Shown here: one piece after another, positions 45,556 through 58,861 of the stretch
Layout: the number at the start of each line of letters is the position of its first letter
How positions within the stretch are numbered: position 1 is the stretch's first letter
Assembly (NCBI RefSeq): GCF_026151205.1
Contig: NC_087078.1
Span: 8,696,675-8,760,674 of the forward strand
Length of the DNA stretch: 64,000 nucleotides
Source of the DNA: Bolinopsis microptera
Taxonomy: Eukaryota; Ctenophora; Tentaculata; Lobata; Bolinopsidae
Direction: 5' to 3'
Position numbers and translations under genes: made by a program
Notes under the pieces: generated by a model
The model's database searches: none
What the model saw: only the letters and a program-made list of their open reading frames with translations
Told to the model about the DNA's origin: nothing

Positions 45556-46374
45556 TCACCCCGTGAATTGTGGTTGATCTTGCCTGTGTGCTTCCACCGG
45601 TAGTTCCGGCAGTCGCGTCGGTGGTGGCGGTCCTAGGTGTTCAAGTTTTGGCGGTGATGACCATAGTGGTTTCGGGTATGCGAGGTTTAGGAGTTCTCGA
45701 GATTCTGGTTCTGGAGTTGGTGGCCTTAGTACTGGATTCACTGACCATAGTTCTGGTGGTTTCGGGTATGCGAGGTGTAGAGGTTCTCGGGATTCTGGTT
45801 CTCGCGTTGGTGGCATTAGTAGTAGTACTGGATTCACTGACCATAGTTCCGGTGGTTTCGGGTATGCGAGGTGTAGGGGTTCTCGGGGTTCTGGTATTGG
45901 TGGCCTTATTAGTACTGGATTCACTGCTGGCGGCATTGGTGGCGCGGGCGGTCTTACTTTTATTGGTGGCAGCATTGGCGGTGGTTTGAAAGTTATTGGT
46001 GGCGGTAATGGCGTTGGCTTTATCAAAACTTTTTCTTTTTTCTTTTTCTTTCCTTTCTTATCTTTCTTTTCTTTCTCATCTTTCTTGTCTTTCTTATCTT
46101 TCTTATCCTTCTTTCCTTTTTTCATTGCTTTCTCTTTCTTTTTATTCTTAGTACCTTTCAATCTTCCTTTCATCGAATTTTTGTTTTTCATCTTTTTCGC
46201 AGTTTTTGGCTTCGGCTTTTTTTTAATCGAATCAAAATTTACTTCAGAGAAAGCCAAAGTAATATCTTGCTTCTTTTTCACCACAACCTTTCCGACTTTA
46301 CCCTTTGCTTTTTTAGACGTATCAACATTGTGAAGGATGACAACCAAAGTGAAAAGGAACACAAACAATCTCAT
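45556..46374 (-). CDS. Secreted Lys-rich/Pro-rich repeat protein
   Basis: It encodes 272 residues from ATG 46374. Residues 1-19 form a clean signal peptide (RLFVFLFTLVVILHNVDTS). Residues about 20-115 are extremely basic with runs of KKDKKDKKDEKEKKDKKGKK. The rest is Pro-rich: LPPP, KPPPMLPP, then three copies of a unit with REPLHLAYPKPPELWSVNPV (the third degenerate), then PPPPTRLPELPVEAHR. There are no cysteines. It suggests an extracellular structural or matrix protein, or a precursor of repeated peptides; I recognise no family. It seems intronless. Confidence 0.7.
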   Translation of the reverse strand: MRLFVFLFTLVVILHNVDTSKKAKGKVGKVVVKKKQDITLAFSEVNFDSIKKKPKPKTAKKMKNKNSMKGRLKGTKNKKKEKAMKKGKKDKKDKKDKKDEKEKKDKKGKKKKKEKVLIKPTPLPPPITFKPPPMLPPIKVRPPAPPMPPAVNPVLIRPPIPEPREPLHLAYPKPPELWSVNPVLLLMPPTREPESREPLHLAYPKPPELWSVNPVLRPPTPEPESRELLNLAYPKPLWSSPPKLEHLGPPPPTRLPELPVEAHRQDQPQFTG

Positions 46375-47435
46375 ACCAAGATGAGATCAAGTACGAATAC
46401 GAGGGCACGTTACTGAAATGAATTTATTCTCCTTGAAGCAAGAAGAAGAATATGTAATAACACCAATAATTTTCTGATTCACTTTCTAAATCGTTTCTCA
46501 TCTAATGCATGCTTAAAACAAGGTAGCGCAGTAAATTAATTCTTTTCAGACGCTATCTCGAACTTAAAATAGACATAATAAGTACGTATTTGGAAAGTGG
46601 TATGAATTAGGATTGAATTCATATTAATTTCACCTCACATTACCCACGCCTCTGGCGTTAACTTGTAAATTTAGAAAGCCTTGCAGACCCCTAGTCTGTT
46701 CACAAAATTTCAACATATTTCAAAGTTTCAACCTGTTATTTGACTCTGTGGAGTTAACTATGTAGATTCAGATAATTTTAGTTTCAGCAGTATGTAAACT
46801 CGTACACTATCAAGCCATCACGTGACCACTCTTCTTAAATAGCTTACCTGACACGTGATTAATCCTGGGTACTTCACACTGGGAACCTAGTCTTTCTCAC
46901 TCCTTGACTTATACAATCCTGGTAAACATGTAACTCCTCAGTAATCCCAACTATAATAACTGCAGTGACTAGTGTTGGTCATTAGTTAAACTCTAGACAC
47001 ACGAATAACTACACTCTACCAACAGCTCTATAAGATAAACAATGCTCCGAGCTGCTCCAAAGCTGCACTCTAACAAGTGTTAATTTCTACTGCACTACAC
47101 GTGAGTTAGAGCAGCTCCTATCTCTTAATCTCACCTCATTGGCTTGTAGCCAGCCCACGTGCTGTGACGTCATACCACGTGGTTATTGGCGTAATGTCAC
47201 GTGTCACGCAGCTTGAATGATGACCCGCGTCGTCCCGTTTTGTAATGCTATATCCAATGAGGGGTCCCAAGTTTGGTCACACGGGAAGTCAGTAACCAAT
47301 AAGAACCGAGAAAAGGAGTCACAATGCTACCACCAGCCAATAAGAACTCGTAACAGGGCCCCACACTGCACGAGGTGGAGTTTGGTGAGAAGGAGCGGTG
47401 AGAAGTAACCACACAACTCAGTTACACCGATCACC
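46375..47435. promoter_or_regulatory. E-box-rich region between divergent starts
   Basis: Between the minus-strand secreted gene and the plus-strand exon at 47436 lie CACGTG sites at about 46818, 46852, 47098, 47157, 47177 and 47199, plus CCAAT boxes. This looks like promoter DNA; no coding exon is visible. Confidence 0.4.
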
Positions 47436-47624
47436 ATGCTTCTCATCCCCCGCAACTTAACACTACTCCAGCAGTACAGAGTATCCCACACTCCTCCCCC
47501 TCTCTTCTCCTCTCAGAGACTAGATGTAACTATTGTCCTGCTACATAATATCCAACCTGGTTTAACTGTCCCTGTGAGGGGGGAGACAGTGCTCGTCTCC
47601 CTTCCCACAGGACGCTTAGACGGG
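47436..47624 (+). CDS. Candidate first exon of an unknown gene
   Basis: ATG in a good context (CACCATG) opens 63 codons and ends exactly at donor GTGAGT. The content is moderately hydrophobic (RLDVTIVLLHNIQPG) with no clear domain. An acceptor (TTTCTTTTTCAG) at 48070 could start the next exon in the same phase (SRCKRCGNVV), but I cannot confirm it. Confidence 0.35.
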
Positions 47625-47842
47625 GTGAGTATCGTCTCCCCCTGGTCATTGTAGTGAGTTCTAACTGTTGTGTGGGGTGCGCAGATCTTTAGTAAATATA
47701 TAACCTATGTGATCATGAGTTGGTTTGGTGGACAAGTCGTGAGTTCAACAGATTTCAGGACTGGTTCCTAATCAACTCTTATTACTCTCTTTACTCTGCT
47801 ACAAGGTTACATTTCCGGGTGTAGCAATAAACTCGCGCTATG

Positions 47843-47940
47843 TAGCGACAACACAGGCTGTAGTAACTGCTGTGACACGGGATTGCTATTACAATGTACC
47901 GGGTTAAGTCTGTAGCACAATCCCGTGTCCTGTGTCGCTA
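47843..47940. repeat. Imperfect palindrome
   Basis: ACACGGGATTG (47875-47885) and CAATCCCGTGT (47918-47928) pair perfectly. The outer arms TAGCGACA..AGG and CCTGTGTCGCTA extend the stem with a few unpaired bases. Confidence 0.65.
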
Positions 47941-48239
47941 TTACTACACTCCATTATTACAGCCGGTCTTTATCAGAGTTGGGGGAGTTACATGGTGGGG
48001 AATATTTGGAGGATATTTGTCCGTTTTCTGTTGAAATTAGATGTGAATATTTGTCCGTTTTCTTTTTCAGAGTCGATGTAAGAGATGTGGTAATGTGGTA
48101 TCTGAGATATTTTATGAATTATCTTTGTTGTCAGTGGGGTGGCTGTGTGATTGAGGCGGCCCAAGGTCCAGACTTCAGGAGCTCACCGACAAATAGCACA
48201 ACCCTCCCCGACCCTCTCAAAGCGTGGTGGTTAAGTTAA

Positions 48240-50231
48240 TAACTATTACACTCAGACCTGATCATCTATACATTATAGCGACACAAGTACAGCCAGGTTC
48301 CGGTCTTCAAAGGCCACTTTAAGGTTGGCACTAGGTCAGAGTACGGACAGTAAAGCAAAGCCCTTGTATATCTAACAAACCGTTTGTCTGGTGGCCTGGC
48401 TCCTAGTTACCAGGAGAATTATTTGTCTAGCTGAGTCACAGCTATTTCCAGAGATTTGGCACCTCGTACCTGCTCATAGCTTCCACGTGAAATGTGACAT
48501 TTTTGAAAAAAATGTACAATTTTTATGAAGGAGTAATTGCTAAACAGCTCCACACAGAGGAAGCTGACAACCTTAGTGACGCAGTTATAACAGGTGTATT
48601 AAGTACACCTTACAGGCTTACACAACCTTTACACACACCTGACTTAGCAGATCATTACTCATTCACATATCAAGTATCACTACACCTAACGTGATGACGT
48701 CACACATGTCACGTGATGACGTCACGTGGTGCACACTGATTACGTCATCAATTAGTTCGACTAGAACACGAGACATGGTGAAGTGAGGACTGAAGCAGGG
48801 GTACATGTGACTGCACATGACTGGAAGGGTGGTGAGTGGTAGTGACACGGCACGAGAAGTCAGGGTCGCGGACTGGAGACCTGGGGGTCCCTGAGCTGGG
48901 GTATCAGGTATCAGACTATAAAACCCTGACCCTCTAGCTCCTCTACTGCTCCTCTAATAGAGTATAACCATTGTACCCTGACTCTGATACCAGGTTATGT
49001 TTCTTCAAGCAGTAAATACTTTAATTACACAATTATCTGATATAATTACAGGTAGATAACGTGACAGTAAATAGCCCTGAACGGCAGGAACCAGTACAAA
49101 ACATAACCTGATAACACCACTAGATAAGGAGTCATGTCATCATGGGTTATATTACTGGGTCTGTATTGAGAGAAGTGTGCCAAATATTAGCACCCTCTAA
49201 AAAGGGTTAAGGCCCCTAATAAGCTAAGAAGTGGTTAAGGTCCCTAATATAAGGGGTAAAGAGGCGCATGACGTTTACTGTTGTACCAGACTCTAGGCTC
49301 AGCTTCACTTATCTCTTCAGTAACGTGGCCAGTATTTTTATATCCCGATAATTTATCAATTATGTAATGGACTAATTGGTGTAATTCCGAGCTGGATGGC
49401 ATTATGCCGTGGTAATTACTACACTTTAATCCATACACTGCACTCTCAGAGTATGATACATTTATTATTACATATTATTAGGGTGATACCTGCCTGGAAT
49501 GCCGTATTATGTTTAGGCATGTTGTAAAGGAAGCGATAATTATTAAGTAAGCATAATTAATAATATCTTGGGATATTCATACGTGTACGGTTACAGAATT
49601 AAAACTTAAACATATTTTTAAAATGAAACAGAAAAAACGAAACCGTATTTTTTTAATTCCTAAGATGCCATGGCCTTATGTACAACACATTGGACTCTGA
49701 ATGATTATTTAACGAAACGTCACTCGACTTATGGCGTATTATTAACCGAACTAAACACCACAGAGTATTTAAAAAATCCTTTGAATTCACCCCTTTAGGA
49801 AAGATCATTGAAATTAAAACTTTTCTTTAACTATGGCCATGGTAATCTTTTTACAATCGAGTTACAAAGCCGTTCGAACATTTTTGCGACCGTTTACGGA
49901 AGACGTGGAGACTCTATTGTTCTTATACTAAAACCGTTTAACCAAGTATTTGTTCGTTTAAGAACATGTGAAGTTGGAAAATATTTGAAGTCTGTAACGA
50001 AAAAATCCAGTTAAAAGATAAAAAGCCACGCTAACTACCTTTCTTTAGCTGGTAATCGCTGTACAATCAAGTTATGAAACTCGTCCAAGTATTTTTAGAA
50101 GCGTTTTAGAAAAGCACTGAGACTCTTCTAGATACCATTCCTGTACTAAAACTATTAATTATCAACTATTTTTCCAGGGTAGGTCTAGTTAAAACTCCAA
50201 CTAAAACATTAAATATCTCACTGTAACTCAC
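48240..50231. other. Spacer, no gene seen
   Basis: Short frames only, AT-rich beyond 49500. TGACGTCA-type and CACGTG sites cluster at 48690-48730. Confidence 0.35.
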
Positions 50232-50334
50232 CGTTTGCCACGACTATCACATCGTCAGAAATCTGAGGGTCAGCTGATATCACGTGACCGAGATATAACA
50301 GAGAAGATAGCAGTAGGTTTAGAGACATCTTCAT
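50232..50334 (-). CDS. Signal-peptide first exon (possibly of the LDLa-GDNF receptor)
   Basis: ATG 50334 opens a typical signal peptide (MSLNLLLSSLLYLGHVISA), then PQISDDVIVVAN. The exon ends at a consensus donor (AACG|GTGAGT) in phase 1. The nearest minus-strand exon chain begins at 39785 with a phase-1 LDLa exon, so the two could belong together across a 10.4 kb intron. That intron would hold the PLE and the Lys/Pro-rich gene. It could also start another gene whose exons I have missed. Confidence 0.55.
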
Positions 50335-51673
50335 TTTAGGGGCGTGGTGGTTGAGTGGGCTAGACATGAGTTCTTTTGTTAGTTTCAGTTGTAATTTCAG
50401 GGAAATGTTAGACTATTCGTCTGTTAAGTCCGGTATATTATAATCGTTTGTAAACCGTCTCATTAAGTATATATTTAACTAAATCTATAAGTACAATGAT
50501 TGCCGGACGTCTATTTTACAAATTGAGTCACATCATCACTATTCACGCTTGAGTGATTCCCCAGGGTTTTTATCGGGTTAACCGATAATTATCAATGTTT
50601 TAAAATGCAGGCTAGCCCCAAAACCATGATCAAATCACAAAACAACGACCAACAAGACCACTGAATCGTCAGGAATTACAGCTGTAGTCGCGATGTAGCT
50701 ACAATGTAAACTACTAGCTGTGATATTGTATACATGTGTAAGCTATTAGCTACTAGTTAGAAAATAATCTAAGCAGTAACGTTAATAAGCACGAGCATGC
50801 AGGAGTTAAGCAGGAGAACATGGGAAGTAAATAGCAAATCCAATGTGGTGCTTGAAGTTAAAACAATTGGAATGATTATCATCGGCAAGAATGGCGTGTG
50901 AGGCGATGCCGAGATGAGCACATACGTTTATATCCAGACAGATAAACAGTAAAAAACATCCTGATATAAGCTGTATATTTACTGTATATATTGAGGTGTT
51001 AAATGCTAGATCTGGCAATTTCTCCTGGTGTTTGCAGCCACTAGGCGTGGTCCTCGCTCGACCAATCAGAAGTGTAGACTTGCTACATTAACCAGTCAGG
51101 TAGGAGTAAAGACTTGATAATATGGACTTGTTAACCACTGATATGGACTTGTTAACCACAGTACAGTGGTTAGTGAACCACGTCCGGCACGGTTTATATA
51201 GGTCTTATCAAGGGTTCCTCTAACTCAACCCACAAATTTAGATAGTCATAACTCTGCTAAAAATTGTGGCTGGTTACAAATAGGGCTGTTCTACAATATC
51301 TTTGTCGGTGTGGCAGAATGGGGTAGGTTTACTAAATTGATGCCGCGGTCTCAATATTGGCACCCAAACAGACGAAAGTAAAAATATTTTCCCTCTCTTG
51401 TGGTCAGAGATCAGCACCTAAATGACAAAGAAACCGGATACAAAGCTTACACTGGAGATATTTGGTCGACAGAATGTGAACAAAATGTCACATACCTACA
51501 ACTCTGTAGGTTATTATTGTTAGGGACATACTAACAACCCGGACTGAGAGAAAACCACGCCGAGACACTCAGACGCCAGTTTATAACGATAACAACAAGT
51601 TCTCTAAAACAAGTTCAGGGTGACAACCTATCAAACACACTACAGAGAACACAACAAGTGGGAAAGCAGTCAG

Positions 51674-51729
51674 GAGGAGGAGGAGGAGGAGGAGGAGGAG
51701 GAGGAGGAGGAGGAGGAGGAGGAGGAGGT
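51674..51729 (+). repeat. (AGG)n microsatellite
   Basis: About 18 uninterrupted GGA/AGG triplets. Confidence 0.95.
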
Positions 51730-52142
51730 GTTTAATTGTGTTGTGATCTTTAGTCAAGAATTCACCTATATCACGTGATACACAGGTTATGAGATATTGG
51801 ATAACAAGTGATGGACTGTGTAGGGGTTCTCTTACAGGTAGAGGTAATGTCAACGAAACGTTATCTGATAAAGTTTAATCATGTGATCAGGAGAGAGAGA
51901 GGGGAGTGAGAGAGGGAGAGAGAGAGGGGTAGATAATTGACAGGGTCCAACCCTGGGACTTTAAGAGCCCTGACTAAATTAGGTGAAACAGAACCTGCCT
52001 ATAATCAGTTGTTAACTCGAAATACAATAGGTTAATAGAAATACAATAGGTTAATACAATAGGCTGGGAGCTCGGTAATAGTATAATAGAGTAAACGGGC
52101 TAGATAAAATATAGATGATGAGGCGGTATACAGAGTATATAA

Positions 52143-52394
52143 CACAGGACTTTATACTAACTGTAAAGTAGTCACAAACACGGGACTTTATACTGACTGT
52201 TAAGTAGTCACAAACACGGGACTTTATACTGACTGTAAAGTAGTCACAAACACGGGACTTTATACTGACTGTAAAGTAGTCACAAACACGGGACTTTATA
52301 CTGACTGTAAAGTAGTCACAAACACGGGACTTTATACTGACTGTAAAGTAGTCACAAACACGGGACTTTATACTGACTGTAAAGTAGTCACAGC
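52143..52394 (+). repeat. 36-bp minisatellite, seven copies
   Basis: The unit reads CACGGGACTTTATACTGACT followed by GTAAAGTAGTCACAAA. Spacing is exactly 36 bases, with few differences between copies. Confidence 0.95.
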
Positions 52395-55300
52395 ATTAAA
52401 ACATAAAACACATGGCAACTAACACATACTGAGGTTATGATCTTGTCACTGGATCGTACGATAATATTTCCGGGGAATTAGTTCCTTCCGTGACCTTGAC
52501 ATGTCCAGTAGTTGGCACTCACTAGATGGCAACTGTTCGGGGCAATGAAAGGTGAGAAGAAGTAAAAGTGTTGGAAGTATATAATTCTGGAATTATTTGA
52601 GAGGGGTGGGGCTCTAGCGGCTCTCAAAATACACAAAGTACCTGCTATAAAACTTAAAATACGAGCAACACGGGGGATTTAGTGTTTCATTTGATAGAGC
52701 TTAAATAGTCGTGATATGTCAACAACAAGCCGGCACGATCTGTACTAACCAAGTTTAAATGCTTCAGAGAACTGAACTGTAGGAGGATTTAGCGGTAAAA
52801 AGTACGGGGGAAGCAACAAACACAGCGGCTACAAACTTTAAAGCAACGAACACTGATAAGTAATTGTTTAAATGTGTCCTAATTTCATCACAACTCTGTT
52901 ATGGTAAAAGATAACGGTGCTGATTAAACTGATACGATGACGGGAAAATCAACAAAGAAGCGGCCGCCTTTAACTTTTCAGTACGAAATGTCAAAAATCA
53001 TCGGCTAATTTTCAAGAAAAACTGTGATTAAAAGACCTCCACAAAAACGACTGAGGACTGACAAACGTTAGCGCAGTCGTACCAAGACACCGATAAGAAA
53101 TACAACGGACCAAACGCGAACTAAAGGTATTAACATAGCGGACCAAACGCAAACGCGGGCTAAAGGTATTAAAAAAGTACAAATGTCGCCAAACTAAACT
53201 GATGGTAGCAATAGCCACAGGACGTGATCTGATAATGCCCGGTCACGTGACCAGATAATATAAGGTATGAGATGTTTAAAAACAAGCAAATTATCAGGAT
53301 TGTACGGAGTCTTACGACAGACATTTTATTGGGTTTATTATTACATAATCATTTTCACGACCGTCTTAAATAAACTTTCTCCGTTCTCAGTCAATTTGTT
53401 TATTCAACGACCCTCTAGCTCTGGTTAATCAATTTGACAGACTGACCGCTAGTCAAATCTAATGATACAGTCTTAACGCCGACTTCACCCTCACGGGTAA
53501 CAGGCCTATAATTACTGCGAACATCACTTAGAAGCCAAGTCAAACAAAAGCCGGACAACTATTATATACACGAACCATCAGCTTGGTAAGGCAAGGAATG
53601 TAGCTTTACAACAAGGGGGAGGCAGCAAGCTACTGATTGGGTAAAGAGAAGCAGTAATACAGTAATACAGAGCTAACATATAATATAAGCAAGCTATTTT
53701 AAAGGCTCTTCAACGACGACTAGTAACCCTCGGTTTAGATGTCCGAAACCGATTAAATCATGGTATATAATTACACTGTTGACCAATCAAATTAGGTTAA
53801 CATTAGCATCAACCAATAGGATTTCCCGGTTGAGCCCACGTGATGAGTTGCACGTGCGATGCTATGACTATCATTGCCAAGCACATCCCTTTCAACATCA
53901 CTTCAACTCCACTTCCACTCTGTGTAGTTTAAGCCAGGAGTTAGGGCGGGTGTTGAGCCAGCTGAGTCCGGCTAAAAAGGCTGATAATTGTGGGTTGTCA
54001 AACAGTGGGTCACGTGATATCGTGCGCGAGTTCACGTGCTAGTTTGACGACCAGGCCCAGTCTGCTGTATGCAGGCTACACTCCGTTCACGTTCCCTCTC
54101 GCCTCTAGTTCCTTCCTTTCTTTCAGTGCCTATTACCGGAATATCCGAGCATATTACCGGAAAATCCGAGCTATTACAGGTAATTAGGAGGAGTTAGGGG
54201 GCTAGATGGAGCGAGGACCCATACATAACCGGTCGAGGACCCCACACACTGCACCCATCAATGTAAACGTGAGGGAGTGTGTGTTTATAGCGTCATTGTT
54301 TGTTTTACTGTTAGGAGAAAACGGGAGGGAACGGAGTATCTTCAATTATAACTTAAGGTCACACTTGAAATTAGGAATCTTATAGCCGGAAAAGGGACGA
54401 AATTCTGGTAAATTGACGGAGTGAAGTATCTTCCATATGCATAACACCTAGAAGGGAGGTATCATTGATACTAGACGTAATATCTTGTACCCAAATGTAA
54501 CAAGATTACGTTGTAACAAAGACCCAGACTCTACATGGTGGCATTTCTTGTCAGAGCTCAACAACTTTCAGCTGACTGGGCAATTTACCAGTGCAACAAC
54601 AGATAAAACCTTGCTTCTCTTTTAAATCAATGCTGCAGATAAATACGAGATTTAAAGGATGGTTTATTTGAAAAGTGAGCGGACCAGTTAGCCAATGATA
54701 TACCGATTGAAATGCCACGTGACGTTGAAAAGCGTATCCCGTCCTTTCCAACCGAATAACTGCTCATCTAACCCATTCATTTTTAAACCATGTGGGACTT
54801 AGGTATTTCCTATGGTTGGATGGTCTAGGTTAGGAATACTCTGTGATGAGGGGTTTTTGAGTGAGATTCATGCAGCGAGTTAGTTCCTTTGCTGGTGCTG
54901 ATATGTGGATTGTGCATCTTAGTCTTACTCTGGATCTATTGTTTATATAATTTGCGTTTAGTTTTACTCGGTCCCTTGCATCTGTTAACTATTGAACTTG
55001 GACAGTAATTTTCTTTTTCGAGTAGTTCAGATCGCATAAAGATAGCCAACCTTATGATGTACTTTCGAAGGCAAAACAATGAGCAAATTGAGCATCAAGT
55101 GGCAGCTAATTGGATAGTTGTAATTGAATATATTCTGATATAACCATTACCCATTAACCCTGAGGGCCTCTGAAGCCAATGAAGTGTGTTCTTAGCAAGC
55201 TTCACACCTCAATAGTGAACATTTAATTAGTGGGTCAGTACAAATATCAAACATCTCATTAAGTCATTATGAGGGATCACTGTACCTCAAGAGTCAATAT

Positions 55301-58300
55301 TCGAGCTCTAATTGTATTATAAACTTGATCAATAGATTGTCTGAATTAAATAACCCTTGCAGGATAATGTTTAAATTTAATGCATATTTTCAAGCTGATA
55401 TATTTTTCAATATCCAGTGAAGTTTGATCTTTATCTTATATTCTAAATAAAACCTGTCTCTGAATTAACAGAAATGATTGTGAATTAAGGCCTAACTTGT
55501 GAGCGCTCATACAAGATATTTTAAACTAATAGTATTACACGAGATCGTAGTTTTTAAAAGTATAAAAACATTGATTTTAATGCCAAGCCAATAATCTGAA
55601 GGTGATTTATTCATGAACAATAATTACAAATAAACGAGTAGTGCTCAACAATTTCATTAGATATTGTAAAAGCCTTTGTTCTTTATTGTTACTAAAATAA
55701 AACCTATTTTCTACAATCCGTAGCTTCATTTTGTAAAGGCTCTCTAAAAACTATGCTAATACAGAACCTATCCTCCGATATAATTTTGGTACTATTTCTT
55801 CACGCTATACGCAAATAATTCATGAGTTGACAGCATGCGATATAATAACTAAATTAAGATTACCTTAACTAACAAAAACATCAACGCCTCAAAAGTTAAA
55901 CATGTAATAACATTTATTTCCATCCTCCCTTAAAGTTTAAACAAACTGCACTCGCTAGAACAGACCGGACAGTAAGCGAGTTGCTCCCTCCCAAGCAAGC
56001 TGTTTATCATTCCTCGGGGACACAACACCTAAACCTGTCACTGCACGGTATTTCAGGTATTGTACCTGGCATTTCAGGTATTACCTCATGTATATTTCAG
56101 GTATTTTAGGTATGCTTCAAATTGGTTATAAACGACCTTCACGCGTATAATAACATGTATTTTAAAACGCTGGTAACTGGGCTTACAATTTCATTTCCGG
56201 GACGCCCAGTCGCTATAAAGGAACATTTAGAGCCGAACTCAATAATTATCCTATTGATAGGTGAGGCAGTGAGGCAGGGTTTATTAAGTTAAGCGTTAAC
56301 ACTTGGTATTACAATCCCAGGGTTATAATTATTTGTGGGAGGTACTGCTATTTCGCTAGCTACAATTATCAGGGACCCCCGTACGTTCTTACCTAGCTGT
56401 AGTGAGAATACTATTGAATACTCAGAAGTGAGAATACCAGAATAAGAGGGAAGGGCCAGGGAGTGAGGGGTCACGTCCACTTTGTGGAGTTCTAATCATA
56501 TTATGCTGTAAATTCGGCATAAAATTATAGGGCCCTGGACGGAAGTTAGTGTGATTGGTGGGAATTAATGCAGAATGGTTCATAATCTCATGTCCATTAA
56601 AACTTCTAGAAGCAGATTAAGTAGTTGTTTCTGTTTACTACCAGTAAAATCTAGTTGTTCTCAGTTACATCGGGAATAGCAACTAACCACTTGATTCTCA
56701 AGTCTCTTCTCTCAGAGGTACAAATTCTAACATCCGTCTAGCAGATTATACACTTCTAACACGACTAAACAGAGCTCTACAGTTGGTTGGTTTGTGTCAC
56801 GTGATTATAATACTGCTTGTTTATTGGCGGATAGCCAGACACCTGTCAGTTAAACCTAGTCCAACTCAAATTAAGAGGATACGAGGTGCAGAAATTTAGT
56901 AAAAGTGAGAAGTACGTCTTTATTATAGAAGTGTAAAAGGTTTTACGTATCATGACAGAAGTGTAAAGGGTTTTATGTATCACTCGCGCTATAATAATAC
57001 CGTTACTAAACGTATTCTGCGTGACGTGTGAGTGGATGGAAAGAGTTAGTGAAATTAAAGAAATTAACGTTAGAGACTCACGAGTTGTATGTAAGATACT
57101 AATAGATAAGTACGTGTACCACAGTCGGCTTCCCTTTGAGCCACTTCGCTAAACTCACAACATTACGTTAACATACACCCTATAGCTCCCCGATAAGATA
57201 AACCTTTTGTCGGCACACCGACACCAAGTTAAAAACTAAGAACGAGCCACAAAACGAGTCATCACGGAATAAGATTAAGCAGGAAGAGAGGGGGAGAGAG
57301 AGAGGGAGGGTCCCCAGGAGTCGTGTCTTACTCTAGCAGGGGAGGCTGGGATCCCCCAGGGAATAGCTCACATAATCATCGGTCTATCACACGAACACAT
57401 GAGGGCGATACTACGTCTAATTAAACATATTTTCACAGTTAACATGTCGTCAAGTGTTGGGGTTTCAACAGCTTGAGCTGATTAGGTAAGGTAATCAACC
57501 ACGTGGGGTGATGTAGGAGGTCACGTGGGGTGAGGAGAGGGGTAACTGATGATTGCTTTAATTTTTAGTCGGCGTGAAAATTTGTAACATTGTTTAATGT
57601 TTTAAAACCTCAGACGAATTCCACGAGGGATTTCCAGGGCTTGTCTAGCTTCAGCCTGGCGCATACGGCTCAAAATATGGTTACAATCTTGCAATCATTA
57701 TATTTAACACCAGATGTTTTCCACAATCTTAACCACAACACATTCCATTACAAGACACAGGGTCTCATGGTGACTATTTCACCAAAACACCAGGTAAAGT
57801 GCCACGTATCACCACACGGGGAAGGGAAATTAGCTGCCCCAGCAGACATAACACGAGGCAGACAACCGTAAACGACATGATTTGTGATCTAAACTTGATA
57901 ACCGGGTTAGCTTGAGGTTTTTAAAACTGGGGATGACAGGCGGGTTAGGGTTTGTAAGAGTTTACAGCTCGGGGAATATTATCTAGAGTTTTGAGATATG
58001 GCGACTAGTACAACAAGAGCTTTGTCTTATCCACATCAATTACATTGGCACATAGCGTTGTAACTAAAATGTAGTTGACTTCATAGTTATTTCACCAAAA
58101 TCAATAATTATTGTTATGAACTTAGCAAAACTTGAAATGAAAATACAAGATGGGGAATATCTGAAGAGAAACTTGAAGATACGTATCAACTATGAAGAGA
58201 TACTTGAAGTTGTTAAAGACTATAAGAGAATTATTAGATCACGAGTCCGGAATGGTTTAGACAGACCAATAGAAAGCCAGGTAGAGGGCGATACACTGTT

Positions 58301-58861
58301 CTTCTGTATATTCCAGCTACATGATGTTTACTAAAACTGTAGGATGCTAACATACTGTTAAGTGAAACTGCAGGATGTTGAACATAATGTTTACTAAAAC
58401 TGTAGGATTTAATGATGCAGGGAGAGATAGTTCACTACTCCTGATATTCTCTTTAAACAACAAGTAGGAGAAGCAGCAGTGCCATCAGTGTGGTCACTGT
58501 TAATCAGATTCAAATGGTTTGAGCTGCTTGATGTTAAGATGTATATTTACGTTGGTTGTTCAATCATCATGTTACTATGCGGTCCAAAGTGGAGCTGTAA
58601 TTTTTAATAGAAATCTCTCACTGAACGTTTAGTTATCCACGAACTAGATCATGCAAACATAGCTCTGAAATTTGTGATTTCACGCTAAACATATCTCGGA
58701 GCCATTACGCCACGAGCGGCAACAAAAACAGGCTCAAATGAAAGAAAATCAACACAGAACCACAGCCAAAACTCAACACAACAGATCAGAGACATCGGCA
58801 AACGTAAGATCCCACGATAATATCTTGAAACAATGCCAGCACCGCACCGAGTAATATAATA

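Larger units (their letters stand above)
50335..58115. other. Long gene-poor stretch with satellites
   Basis: I found no exon chain that I can support. It holds an (AGG)n tract, a (GA)-rich tract near 51890-51930, a 36-bp array and many CACGTG sites (53244, 53837, 54010, 54716, 56797, 57499 and others). Confidence 0.35.

Noticed and set aside
45570-46333. Two plus-strand frames of 139 and 115 codons
   Set aside because: They are antisense shadows of the Lys/Pro-rich gene (poly-Lys codons read as Phe/Leu/Ser).
51581-51853. Minus-strand frame with poly-Leu
   Set aside because: The Leu run is only the (AGG)n microsatellite read backwards.
53779-54042. 87-codon plus-strand frame
   Set aside because: Biased composition from E-box-rich promoter-like DNA, no domain.
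57590-57871. 93-codon plus-strand frame
   Set aside because: No ATG at its start and no recognisable domain.
58116-58334. 72-codon Lys/Glu-rich frame with ATG
   Set aside because: Plausibly an exon (CAG|GTAGAG near its end) but no partner exon or known motif, so not listed.
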